Shown piece after piece: positions 13,501-24,819 of a stretch of 64,000 bases of DNA. This stretch comes from Jacaranda mimosifolia (lineage: Eukaryota; Streptophyta; Magnoliopsida; Lamiales; Bignoniaceae). The stretch lies in assembly GCA_018894105.1 (NCBI GenBank), contig CM032123.1:7007001-7071000 (forward strand), read 5' to 3'. The position numbers were made by a program, and so were the translations under genes. The notes under the pieces are model-generated. The model was not told the DNA's origin, did not search any database, and saw nothing but the letters and a program-made list of their open reading frames with translations. The first letter of the stretch is position 1; each line of letters begins with the position of its first letter.

Positions 13501-13720
13501 TCTCTGTTTAATTCAGCCGTGAAAGCGTCCACGTCGGCCCCAGAATGCATTGTTTCATCCTGCGAAACAGGAAAAAGAAGACCCAGTCTTGAACTGCTCT
13601 AACAACATCCCAAATCCACAGAGCATGAATTAAATAAAGAATGTATAAGTACAGCATTTTAGAGAGGAGAAAAGGGGGTACCTCATCTTCTTCAAGGAAT
13701 TTCATGATGTTAGGGTCCAT
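4583..13720 (-). CDS. TAF4: TFIID subunit 4 (TAF4/TAF4b), 15 exons, 969 aa
   Basis: TAF4 is a core TFIID subunit that pairs with TAF12 through a histone fold and helps TFIID sit on RNA polymerase II promoters. Exons: 13720-13682, 13559-13451, 11395-10707, 10591-10496, 10402-10318, 10222-9426, 8476-8349, 8241-8154, 8028-7893, 7767-7712, 7382-7326, 7106-6966, 6861-6796, 6720-6462, 4746-4583. Every junction is GT-AG and the total is 2910 nt including the stop. The start [13 protein letters not shown] and the ADVDAF segment are typical of plant TAF4. A Gln/Ser/Met-rich region follows, then an RST domain around residues 255-310 ([20 protein letters not shown]). The conserved C-terminal TAF4 domain covers about residues 650-967, with [39 protein letters not shown] and a short tail ending PAGE. 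Intron 2 (about 2 kb) holds a MITE and intron 14 (about 1.7 kb) a G-rich tract. No break is seen. Confidence 0.95.
6222..6266 (+). other. G-quadruplex-prone tract in TAF4 intron 14
   Basis: Seven or more G runs of four or more, separated by single T, lie on the plus strand, which is the template strand for TAF4 transcription. Such spacing favours a very stable parallel quadruplex. This is a sequence pattern only. Confidence 0.75.
7195..7250 (+). other. Second G-run tract in TAF4 intron 11
   Basis: Repeated G runs separated by T, TTTTT or A on the plus strand lie between exons 11 and 12 and again on the template strand of TAF4. The complementary strand is a long pyrimidine tract. Confidence 0.65.
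11690..12055. repeat. MITE-like element in TAF4 intron 2, family B relative
   Basis: This block repeats the phrases CCCAAAATATAAACAAACAA, CACATTCCCCAA and CCAAAATGTAAACAAACAAGC, and resembles 2395-2860 and 36493-36838. It has no open frame and is AT- and C-rich on the plus strand. Ends and target duplication are not clear. Confidence 0.5.
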
Positions 13721-14079
13721 GATAATACACTCCTAGTATTTTGATATACTGCTGTAAATCACGAGTATCGAATACAGTTTGATTGCTTCACTCGGGTCGG
13801 GGGAGATGTGGGGAGGGAACCAAAACTGAAGGAAAAACAGAATCAAGAGATTGAGAATTAGAAAGAAACAAGAGAATTAACTAAAATTAAGGTTTTTTTT
13901 GTTGAAGCTGGATGTTTTGCTTATTGTCTGGAATTCGAGGCTCTGAAATATTTATGAGCGAAGAACCCATTCCCACCCCCCGCGGGGTCACCCTCCAGCC
14001 CCTCAACCCGGTTTCCGGTTCAGCGGTTGAGACCGGGTATAAATATGATACTACAGTCGTAGTTTTATGATCATTGGAG
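13721..14079. promoter_or_regulatory. TAF4 leader and promoter region
   Basis: The sequence upstream of the TAF4 start on the minus strand includes a GC-rich patch at 13974-14040, unlike the surrounding AT-rich DNA. No clear TATA box is seen, and the transcription start cannot be placed from sequence alone. Confidence 0.35.
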
Positions 14080-14088
14080 AAAATTTTA

Positions 14089-15160
14089 GGGTAAATGGCC
14101 CTTCACCCTCTAAATTTAATTGTTTTGGAATATTATCCTCTAAAAATAATTAAAAGTTGCTTCACCCTATTAACTTAATCATTGGAATATTTTGCCTCCC
14201 AAGTATAATTTTTAACTGATCATGTGGTTGGAGAAAAGGATATCCTTTTTATTTTAACTCTTCCCCACCTTTTTTTGCTCAGAAAATAGGAAACCAACTG
14301 CTCTTCTCATTTTTATATTTTTCAACTCAAAAATAAAGAAACTCATCTGCCATGAATAATAGAATACTGGAGTTCTTATTTTTTTTCTTACATTCAATTA
14401 GCTCGTTTGTCTTTTTCTATTATTTAGGGAATTAATTGTGAATTGAAATATAACTGAATGAACGTTAGTATATGTATTTTAGTTAGAACTATTTTTAATT
14501 TTTCATTCATATGACAGAGATGGTGGTTGTGCTATAAATAACATCTTCATATGATTAATTCATTTGTTGTTTAGTAAGATTCTTCAGTCAACCACATTAA
14601 AGAAACAAAATTGCTAACCTTATTATTACTTTAAAATAAATTTTTCTTACTTTATAAAAGATATTTTCAGGAAATGGTAGAGCTCATGTTTCATTGTAGT
14701 AATATTAAAATTATCCAATTCATCTTTAAAGAATCGGAATCATTAACTTTGTCACTCCTCTAAACCATGATAATGTTAATTAGGAAGAAAATAGTAAGAA
14801 GTGTTCACATACTGTACTTTTTTTTTTCTTTTTTTTTTTGGTTAACAGCCAATTCAATCTTTCGATTATGCACATAATTAATTAATTTAGCAAAAAATGT
14901 ACTTTACAAACTAATAACTCTCTTAATGGAATATATATAACACATTCGTAAAGTGACACACAAATATATTGAGAAAGGTAGGAAAAAGTAAAATGACAAG
15001 AATAGCATTTTTTTAAACACATGATATGCCAAAAATTGTATTTGGGAGCAAAGTGTTTCGATAACTCTAAGTAAGTTGAGGGAGTAAAATGATTTTAAGT
15101 TATCTTTGGGGATAATGTGCCAAAATGATTAAATTTGAGGGATTGAAATGCTATTTATCC
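14089..15160. mobile_element. Non-autonomous Mutator-like element with long terminal inverted repeats
   Basis: The first 115 bp or so (GGGTAAATGGCCCTTCACCC..., CCTCTAAATTTAATTGTTTTGG, ...TTTTGCCTCCC) matches the reverse complement of the last 115 bp (GGATAAATAGCATTTCAATCCC..., CCTCAAATTTAATCATTTTGG, ...CTTTGCTCCC), though both have drifted. Flanking nonamers 14080-14088 (AAAATTTTA) and 15161-15169 (AAAAAATTA) agree at 7 of 9, as expected for an old 9-bp Mutator target duplication. The interior holds no open frame. Terminal length and duplication size together support the Mutator call. Confidence 0.72.
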
Positions 15161-15218
15161 AAAAAATTATGCTAAAAAGAAATTAGGGCTATGTAATTAG
15201 AAGGAAATCAATATTTAG

Positions 15219-15575
15219 AAGATGTTTGAGTAGGTTTATAAGTTCCTCATAACATTTTATAAGATGTTAAAAGGTATTTGATAAATTATTAAATCAACAA
15301 AAGTCTTGGGCAAATTTTTAAAACGAGTTTGTAAACCCCAAAAATAAAATATTATAATTTTATAAGTTGTTTTCAAATAAAAAATTTCTAACTTACTTTT
15401 AAAACTTAATAAAACTCTTTAATTTTAAAAAAGTATTTTATAAGTTTTGAGATGTTATTTTATCCAAATCATTCAAACTTTTATTTTAAAATAAAATATA
15501 TTTATAAGTTTCAAAAATATCTTATAACATATAAAAATTTAAAAGTTCTCATCAATAAACTTACCATAATACCTA
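15219..15575. mobile_element. Tourist-like MITE, family C copy
   Basis: It begins GATGTTTGAGTAGGTTTATAAG and contains CATTTTATAAGATGTTAAAAGG. This is the same motif order as the better preserved copies at 17518-17900 and 59971-60356. The right end near ATAAACTTACCATAATACC is degraded. Confidence 0.5.
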
Positions 15576-17305
15576 CTACAATTTCACTGTTGCATTATAT
15601 ACTAAGATTGTTAACATATAAATATAGAAATTTGTTGCATATTGTGCACTTAGATATGTATTATAATTCATCAAATTTATATTTACATTTTGAAAATTTT
15701 CAAATAAAATTTAAGATATAATTAAATATTTAACTGATAAGCAAATTACATATTGTCATTTATGAAATTGTAGTGTATGAAGTAGTTCAAATCATATTAT
15801 GCACAATAAATAAGTAAATATTAATATTTTGATAATTCATCTGAAATTGTGTAATTAAAAAAATTAATACTAATAAATTTTTAAAATAAACAAAATATAC
15901 CATTTCACTTCAAAACAACGTTTTCCAACCACTTCATAGAATATTTTTGTGGAACACTCAAAATATATTCAAATATTTCATAAACAACATGATTTTATAT
16001 TCAAACAAGATAAATATTATTGGAGGATCCAAATTCTCCCACTCAAATTTAAAAAATTTATGATATTCAAAACTTTTTTCGCAACAAAAAGTGATTATCG
16101 AAGCAAAATCCCTTATAATATCTTCAATGCTTGATTTGAAAAATAAAGATACGTTTATAATTATCATAGAGTAAAATATAGAGCAATACATCATCGCCCA
16201 TATTTCATTTTTTCAAAAGAATGTAATTAAAATAAATATTTTGTTTGTTAAGGTACATACAAGCAAACATTTAATTAAATTGTGTCGACTATCCATCTCT
16301 TATATATATTAAGTCAAATTCTGTCAAGCCAGTCTTCAGAAAAATAACTGCAACTCATAAAAAAAAAAATATATATCAAATAGTTTTATCGATTTACTTC
16401 ATTTCAATTGTTCATTTCTTATATTTCCATGCATCTCTCAAATTTTTTTAAATTTCTAATCATATTGTATAAGTTTGCATATTTGACTATTGAGCCAGTA
16501 CATTAGGGTATTGTTATTTATACTCCAAAATCTGTTATTTGTACTCTATTCTAAAATTTTGTTTTAGATTATTGACCAAAATATCTATTTGCTTTTCAAA
16601 TGCATTTATATTAGATTGCAATACAAATATACCTTTTAATATAGTGATTATCACTATCAACTTTATTACTCATGAAAACATTCCACCTCAAATTGTTCAA
16701 TTTAATATGAAATAACATATACATATATTAATTTTTTCTCTAATTCTCACAAATAATTTGAATGTAACACATTTTTCTATGATAACTACAATATTTAAGT
16801 GGTATTTAAAATTTTAATTTTTTACATATAATGGGATTTAAATTTAAACTTCAAAATGAAATATAACTTAAATATGATTGTTCGCAAGTTACCCGTTGAT
16901 TAGGCCAAAAAGTGGCAGGTAATTAGGAAGTTAGTAAAATTACCACATTTTATTGGGTGGAGAAAATGAGGCTAATTATCTGTAATTTTTTTTGGGTATT
17001 ATAGTATGGGTGATTTTTTTGCCAAATTCAAATAATAAGGTGTAGTGCTATTTTATTCTTTTATTTCATTTTTCTAATTGAAATAACTCAACAATCTTTA
17101 TTAAGTAAAACAAGACCCACATTTGTGATGTGAAAATATACTATTTTGTAGTATGCTATCATTTTCTTATTGAAGTTCATAACCATATATTCAGTGAGAT
17201 AATTGGATTTAGAGTGAGACAATGAATAATCTGTTTATTTTTATATGTTCTATCAAGTTTGACGTAGAATGAATCAAAGTTAAGAATGAATCAAGATTAT
17301 ATCTG
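15576..17305. other. AT-rich intergenic DNA
   Basis: No gene, RNA or sharply bounded repeat is recognised. Short open frames such as 15949-16134 have AT-driven composition and no domain. Confidence 0.6.
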
Positions 17306-18075
17306 GAGGGTGTTTGGCTAAGCTTATTCAAAACACATTATAAGCTACATCTTATAATATATTTTTGGATCTTATAAGATGTTATATCTTATTTTTAAAA
17401 TAAGTTGTTGAAGTGTTTGGATAAAATAGGATATTGAAGCTTATAAAATGTTAATAATGACAATTTTATAATTAAAATGGTTAAAAATAAAGGAACTTGT
17501 TAAAATATTAAAAATAAGAGGGTGTTTGGGTGAGCTTATAAGCTCATCAAAACATTTTATAAGATGTTTGAGAACTTATAAAATGTGAAAAAGTGTTTGG
17601 TAATTTTTTTTTTAAAAAAGAGCTTGTAAGAATAAGATGTTAGTAGCTTATAAGTTTTTTTTAAAAAAAGTAAGGAGTACCTAATTTATTTTGAAAATAT
17701 TAACAAGCTAGCTTATTTTATTCATGTTAATTACCAAAATGTTATTATTAATATATTTTAAATTTTAAAATCTTATTTTATCAAAACACTTTAACAAGAT
17801 ATTTTAAAAAAAAAAATCTAATATCTTATAAGCTCAAAAAATATCTTATAAAATTAAGGAGTTTATAGGACATTTTAAATAAGTTTAACCAAACACTCTC
17901 TAAGTTAAGATCTCCTTACTTTTTTAAAAAAAACTTATAAAGCTCATAACATTTTACTTTAAAACTTTTAAGCACTTGTTAAAAAAAAATTATCAAACAC
18001 TTTTTATCAATTTATAAGCTCTTAAATATCTTATAAGATATTTTAAAGAGTTTATAAGTTTACCCAAACACTCTC
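17306..18075. mobile_element. Tourist-like MITE, family C, split by a nested copy
   Basis: The left half 17306-17517 starts GAGGGTGTTTGGCTAAGCTT. The right half 17901-18075 ends GTTTACCCAAACACTCTC. Joined without the nested element they give about 385 bp, the same length as the intact copies. The flanking trinucleotides no longer match well. Confidence 0.75.
17518..17900. mobile_element. Tourist-like MITE, family C, nested insertion
   Basis: The element starts GAGGGTGTTTGGGTGAGC and ends TTTAACCAAACACTCTC. It is flanked on both sides by TAA (17515-17517 and 17901-17903), the classic PIF/Harbinger target duplication. The 383-bp element has no coding capacity. It sits inside another copy of its own family. 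Confidence 0.82.
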
Positions 18076-18501
18076 TTAATAGGATAATAATACACAAATG
18101 GTATACTTGTCTAACAATTTAAATTAAATGATATCTTGAAATTTAAAGGATATAACGATTGATTCCTATAAACTAAAAATCAAGTAGAATATTAATAACA
18201 AACTTTGAAATGTAAATAACAATACATGTGCATTTATAGTTACTTTACTGGTTTTTCTCTATAGTGTAAATATATTTTCACTGAATCCAATTTTTACTAA
18301 CTTTACTAGTTTTACTGGTTTTCCTCTAGTTATTTATTTTCAATTTGTGGGAGGGCATTCGAGTTGCAAGCTGCACCCTACAGCATCCTCCACCGTAGCA
18401 GTTCTCTCTCCCTCCCAAACCCTGGAAGAAATCCAGCTCTTTTTCTGGTTTTCCTCCCAAAGAATAGGGATTCAAGGAACAAACTCAGAGAAGAAAACAA
18501 T
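18076..18501 (+). promoter_or_regulatory. Upstream region of the Mpv17/PMP22 gene
   Basis: The proximal 140 bp is rich in CT blocks (CTCTCTCCCTCCC near 18404), typical of plant leaders. An in-frame TTG-initiated extension (18364) exists, but the first ATG in frame is at 18502. Confidence 0.35.
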
Positions 18502-21500
18502 ATGAGATTTCATCTCATAACTCAGTTCGCCAATTGCGCCATTGTCCAACACCCACGCCGCCGGTTCTTTGCTCCATACAACCGACAATGCCGAGCGTAC
18601 AGCCCATCTGGGCGCCACCAACACCAGTTCATGAAAAAAGCCAGAATCTCTGAAAACCAGTTTCATTTTTCCTCTTACTTAGCATTTTTCCGCAGGTCTT
18701 ATTCATCAACATCTTCGAATTCTAGTATGGGATTCCTGAGATGGTACTTGGGCATGCTGGAGTCGCGTCCAATTTTGACAAAAAGCATATCTTCTTCCAT
18801 TATTTATGCGGCAGCCGACATTACCTCCCAAGTAATCTGGTTTTTTTATTCTTATAATTCACATGTCTTTATTGAGGGTTTAGTGATGCTACTTGCTATT
18901 TTTTGCAGTTACATGTTTGTGCCATCTCAGGCTTGTTGAATCTGTCTGGGTATTTAGATATTATGTGTCCCTTTTTAGTAAAATCGTACTAGTTAGATTC
19001 TGACATATTATTGAAACTCAGTTTACATGAATGGTTTTTCTAAGAGAGCAGAGAGGTGAAACCACCGTTTGGCTTGTGCATATGAGGTGGCAGGTAACAC
19101 TATGGAAATTTACTGGACTGCAAATCCTGGATCATTGGTCTGATCCTGTCCTTGAAGTTGCACCCAGTTGAATACAACGGATAGCCACGGAATAGAATCT
19201 ACACCAAGAATCTGACGCTGTATCTGGCTGATGAGTTCAGGACATAATGGATACCAGAAAATTAACAACCACCAAGCCTTCATGATACTGCTTCGATTTT
19301 TGTGAATCTAGCAGAATTGGTTGATGAATGTCCAGTTCATCCATGATGGATTTAAGTTCTTGATACAAATTTGTGACAGAACCTCCTCTTAGTTCAACTC
19401 AAACAATCTCTCGTAGAGTTCAAAACCTTAGACATGTTCTTCTCATTATTGGACATATCTTTTAGGGCATTTCAAATCTTCTTGATTGTATCAAGAAAAC
19501 AACACTTGGGGTTATCTTCTTATCCATAGTTTCAAGAAGCCATGCAATAACAAATCAATCATTGGCAAACCAATCATTATAGGTGGGATCCATAAGAGCT
19601 GGTGGATTAGGAGTAATGTGGTTGAGTTTTCCGTTGTGCACCCAGAAACACGCTAATTACTGAGCCCATAGCATGTAGTTGTTGCTAGTAAGTCTGACAG
19701 GTGCTGCTGGTTTGATATGTCATTGTGCTGCCAATAGGAGTTGAAACCATTAGATTATTTCCTTCATAACTCATCCTGACCAGAAACTAATAGCCAGTAA
19801 CCAGAAAGCAACTGGAGAAGTAGTCAAGCAGCGGTCATGCAGTAGTTACTTGTTCGTGACTGCTAGATCATCTAGCTGGAGCAACATCACACGGCATACA
19901 AATCTTATGCTATGGAGAAAATAACTGCAGGATTGGGTGGCGTCAACGATCTATACGGGACTTTAGGGTTACTGGTGAAGAAAAGGGTGAAAAAATTGTA
20001 AAGAAGAGGCAACAGATAGAGTGTAGAAGGCCAAATGGAAGAAGAGAGACGATGCTCAATTAACCTTTAAGAAGGCCCAAGGCCCAGCTAACTAAACATT
20101 TCTTTGACGTAGTATTTTAACCATTACAATGGTGCCATATTGTGGATTTTGATTCTGGTAATTTAAAATTATGTCTTTATTGAGTATTTATGTTGTTACG
20201 TGCTAGTAATTCTTGTAAAAATGCTTTTCCATTAGGGAAGTTACTGATAATGTATGATTGTTACAATGTTATAGGTTCCTTGACTAAACTATAATATCTT
20301 GGATGATCATGGAATAGATTTTCTTATTGGGTATGTGAATAGGGTCATTGCCATGTGCAACAATTTAACTGTGTTAATTACTTGTTTCTTAAATTGGTCA
20401 GCTACTTACAATGGAGCCACATGATACATGGGATTCAATAAGGACATTGAGGATGGCTGGGTTTGGGCTGATTATTTTAGGTCCAGGCACAGCATATGTG
20501 GTTTAATTTTGTAGGGAGAGTGCTACCGAAGCGAGATTTGATAACTACCTTCAAGAAATTAGCAATGGGGCAGCTTGCTTATGGGCCTATGATTAATGGT
20601 GTTTTCTTCTCTTTCAATGCCGCTCTTCAAGGTATATTGCTCCTTCTGACCTTCAAATTGGAAGCTAGATTTCAGCATCATCTTACTCTCAATATCTACA
20701 TCCATGATTTGTTGTCCTTTCTGAATTATAATAGTTGTACCTTTGCTGAATGCTGTAACACAGTGCTTTTGCTGCAGTTCATATTGTACCATTTTTTCCC
20801 AGTAATTTGAATGTACTAATGTCCTTGTGGAGATAGTGTTTTTAGTTGGATTGATAATGCAGATAACTGTTAATGATAAACTTTAATATCTATATATCTG
20901 CGATGAATCTTGCACAGGTTTACCATTACAATACTTCTCTAACAATCCACATAGTTTATGATGAGAATAAATTGTTGAGCAAACAGTTGCATATAATCAA
21001 ATGCAAAGCCTATAGGAGCAGATGCGTCATCATGAAATGAAATTATAGACAAGACTACACTATTTATTGCAAGTAGTCTTAACTCTGTAAGTTTTGTTTT
21101 ATATTGCACTTGAACTATAAGATAGGAAGAATTAGATGTTATTTATCTGTAGCCACACACACACACACACACAAAAGGTAAGGGGGGGGGGGGTCTGCAT
21201 GTGAATTATCAGCTAAAATTGTCTCCTACTATTCCATGATCTACCAAGTATGTGAGTTGCTCTATGCACTGCTGGACAGATTTATGAAAGGTCTTACTTT
21301 TTAGGTTTCTGCGATCATATTGTCTGCCATGAGTGGGCTACCCAGCTAAGAAGTAAGCCTAGAAGGTCATTACAGAAAAGGGTCTTCATGAAATTCCACT
21401 ATCGTGATTGCTCCTACCTCGCTTCTCTTCTTGAGGGAATGCAATCATATAAAGAGCTATTTTCTGGTAGTTTAGATTATTAGTCTTGAACTTAAAGCTT

Positions 21501-23579
21501 CTCAATCCATCCTATTGTTCTTGTCATATTTTGACATGTGTTATTAAGTTCTTGTCAGAATTTGACATGTGATAATTAATCTTTTCTTGGAACAGTGTCC
21601 TTTTTCAAAATGTTGTTTAACTTGCCTGATAGTTATTAATTTGCCATCCAAAAATCTAATCAGTTCCTGTATTGTCATAGCTGAATAGTTAGATGTGATA
21701 TTCGGGTTCTGTGAGGTGAGCTTGAAAAATAGCAATTGGGTGAAGATGATGTGTAATTATGCATAATTCTGAAAGCAAGCAAATAAGATATTGTTGCCGT
21801 ACTTTCGAAGTGAAATCTTCGGCCATTGACATAAAGTGCTTGATAAAAGAATCAAGTTTGTTGAGTTTGACACCACACATTATATAAAGAGAAAGACATA
21901 GAAGAAAGATATAAAAATGATGATAAATAGAAGAAAAGGATGAGAATATGAAGTGGAAGGCGAAGTGAGAGCGTAAAAAGCCTGTAATCTGGAATGAGCG
22001 AAAAGAATAATGATAGATAGTCAATTCCCACTCCATTGATTTGCATAAGTTCTGCTTAACCTAAAATATAGATGTGTCCTACGCATTGATTTCCACTAAA
22101 TCCAACTCTGCAGCGTTCTTTGTTTACATTAACAAATACCTGAACAATCTTACTTTAGGAATAACAAATTTGATCAACCCTTTTATGCAAAGTGCGATTA
22201 ACTTGTCTTCAATAGACACAAGCTTTTTTCCAACCATGAAGGATTTTTAAGCTTTGATATCAAAGCCCTTTCCTTCAAGCCACCATTTTATAAACTTTTC
22301 CAAACATTTAGCTTTTACTTAGATTTCCATGAGATTGCAGGATTATAAGTTATGTTTCAGGAAATGTATCCATGAAGATACATATGAGAATTAGTCAAAC
22401 TCATTCCCAAGCTTGAGTGAAATGCTCTTAGCTTAGTTAGCTGATCACTCTCTTATGTTAAACTCATCTATGTTAAGGCTGCCTCCCAGTGCTGGCTATC
22501 AATTTGGCCCTACTTAAGGGTTCTCTAGGATTATGCTCCAAAAATTTAAGTTTTTGATTCTTCTAGTAAGACTGCACATGAAGTTGCATCATTTCTTAGT
22601 TTTCTAGGATTGAGGGAGTTTCTTTTTTCCTTCTCCCCCCGACCCCCTCCTCTCTCCTCCTCTCTCTAATAATTGGATGAGAGGAGTATGGGGGTTCATA
22701 TGTGGTTAACATTGTATTCCATCTGGCTCATCATAAGTCAGGCTATAGTCGTCTGAATTCCTGGATTTGGTCGGCAGTAAATTTAACTAGCTTTATTAAA
22801 AGGCATGCTCATATTTGTAGCCAGAATTGCCTCCCTTACTGTCTTCTCGAATACGGTAAATGAAGAAATCGTTAATCTTCGGCAAAAACATACAATAGTC
22901 AAATGCTTTTTATTAGACTCACTAATTAGAGAATGTTCAGAAGGAAACTGAAAACGAGGGGTTGGGGAGAAAAAGGTTATGAGAGTCTTGTCCTGTTGAC
23001 ATATTGATGGAGCACTTGTTTCAAAATCCTTGTTATATTGGTAACTGGCAGAATGTAGCTTTTTGCCCATCAACCTGCATTTTTGTGTGTGCGCATGTCA
23101 ATTCAACCTTTTAGATATTTGTTTGGCAAGTTCAGGTGAAACTGGGAACGAGATTGCTGCCAGATTGAAGCGAGACCTGATTCCTACTCTGCTAAATGGT
23201 CTTATGTACTGGCCACTGTGTGACTTCTTGACATACAAAATCATCCCCGTCCATCTTCAGGTACTTTTATGTCTCGATCCCTAAAAACTTCAGCATACAT
23301 GCACCATACACATTCAAACTTCAAGGGCTCTAAGCTTTAAACAGGTTATCTTATTTATATCGTTGTGATATTGCAATTTATCAGTAGTTTCAACTTTCAC
23401 TCTCTTATAAAAGCTAAACTCTGGCACAATTATGGAGCTTGGGACTAATATCCTTTCTTTCTTTTCTTTTTTTTTTTTTTGGGTAACCTTTGCAGCCCTT
23501 GATGAATAGTTCATTTTCATACTTGTGGACCATATATTTGACATACATGGCAAGCCTAAAGAAAGCTATTCCTGAGTGA
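18502..23579 (+). CDS. Mpv17/PMP22 family membrane protein, 4 exons, with a one-base frameshift
   Basis: Mpv17/PMP22 proteins are small multi-pass proteins of the inner mitochondrial or peroxisomal membrane. Exons are 18502-18831, 20402-20631, 23136-23260 and 23496-23579, all with GT-AG borders. The family signature is plain: MGFLRWYLGMLESRPILTKS, AAADITSQ, GPMINGVFFSFNAALQG, RLKRDLIPTLLNGLMYWP and VHLQPLMNSSFSYLWT. The N-terminal 80 residues are Arg/Ser-rich without acidic clusters, fitting an organelle transit peptide. The exon lengths sum to 769 nt, one base too many. At 20485-20488 an extra G moves the frame just before the conserved QHMWF, and the uncorrected frame stops at 20504. Every other junction is in phase, and the product would be 255 residues if that base were absent. 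It could be an assembly error, an allele or a young pseudogene. It lies divergently beside TAF4. Confidence 0.85.
19290..19830 (-). pseudogene. Copia-type gag relic in intron 1 of the Mpv17 gene
   Basis: Read on the minus strand with stops and frameshifts, the segment shows the order of a Copia gag: a NNYMLWAQ segment, a W...AWLLETMDKKI segment, and a YQELKSIMDEL-like segment further on. It is antisense to the host gene and carries several stops. No protease, integrase or polymerase follows, and no LTR pair was recognised. Confidence 0.65.
21153..21193. repeat. (AC)n and G-run microsatellite in Mpv17 intron 2
   Basis: About eleven CA repeats are followed closely by a 13-base G run (21181-21193). 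Both lie in the 2.5-kb intron 2. Confidence 0.85.
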
Positions 23580-24063
23580 GTTGTTATCTCTCTGTTGTTC
23601 ACACATGTTATGTGTAAATTAAGACGGAGAAGATTAACTTTAGTTTTCCCAATTTTATTCATTCACACGGTGGCCTGCAGAGTTTTCGTCTTCAGCGGTA
23701 TTAGTCATTTCTTTATTGTCATTTTTGTTCATCTTTATTGCTATTTCTCCTCTCCTTATTGGTGATTGCCTGCAGGTGATTTTCCTCTCTCCCTCCTTGG
23801 TTAGCAGTCGTCTGGTAATTTGCAATGATTTTTTGATATTATTATCTTTTTCCAACCTTTTGCCCTTTAATTGGTAAAAATACAATTTGTTCCAGATGAA
23901 ACTATTTATATTTTCTCATTAAGCCAATAATAAATCAAAGTATAGTTTCATCGACACGCCCAACACTTTTCTTGGAACTATTTTAGTCCAGATCTATTCT
24001 TACTCAATTTGGATATCACCCACATAATAATAGTCCTCATGTTCTGAGGTCAATTTGAACTAA

Positions 24064-24446
24064 GAGGATGTTTAATTAAATTCATTTAAAAATATTATAA
24101 GTTCCTATATCTTATAATATGTGCTCAAAAACTTATTAAATATTAAAATTTATTTTAAAAATAAAATTTTAAAATATTTAATTAAAATAACATCTTTAAA
24201 TTTATAAGTTGTTTTTAATATTAATTTTGTAATTAATATAGTTAAAATTAAAAGAAATTGTAAATTTTAAGAATAAATTAGATTTTTTTTTTTGGAAAAA
24301 AGTTTATAAAATTCTATTATTTTATTTTCAAGGCTTACAAGTTCATACTTCCAAAAAGAATTACCATCTATTTTATGATATTCTATAAGTTTTCAAATAT
24401 TTGATAAGATAATTTGACGAGCTTATAAATTTACTCAAACGCCCTT
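24064..24446. mobile_element. Tourist-like MITE, family C, degraded
   Basis: TAA (24061-24063) precedes GAGGATGTTTAATTAAATTC, and the right end reads AAATTTACTCAAACGCCCTT. Length and internal ATAAGTT motifs match family C. The right-hand target trinucleotide has drifted. Confidence 0.6.
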
Positions 24447-24819
24447 CATAACAATTTTGGATTCAACTTCAAGTTCAAGTGAGACCATTTACGAGGGGTG
24501 ACAGATGAATGCGGATCCTTAAAAGACCACTTGAGTTTGTTTTATTGCTTATATATAACAAGCTTTTGAGCAGTTGGTAGGTTATCAAATTTGCGTTAAG
24601 TACTATTTGGATAAATTAATAAATAATGGTTATGTGTGAAAATAAGCTCGCTGAACATGGCTATTACATAAAGTGCTTCTTTTCTCTCTGTCTCTCTCTC
24701 TTCCTCCGATGAAAACGATAAGAAGTTTTATAAAGTAAATCCCGAGATGATACACTATTTAGAATTATATCAAGAAGAAATCATCACAACAAACTGGCCT
24801 AAAATAAATTAGTACAAGC

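Noticed and set aside
18364..18501. Upstream extension of the Mpv17 protein
   Set aside because: It depends on a TTG start. The first in-frame ATG is 18502 and the upstream CT-rich sequence looks like an untranslated leader.
20481..20487. A micro-intron explaining the Mpv17 frameshift
   Set aside because: GTCCAG is far too short to be spliced, and moving the acceptor would drop 28 conserved residues.
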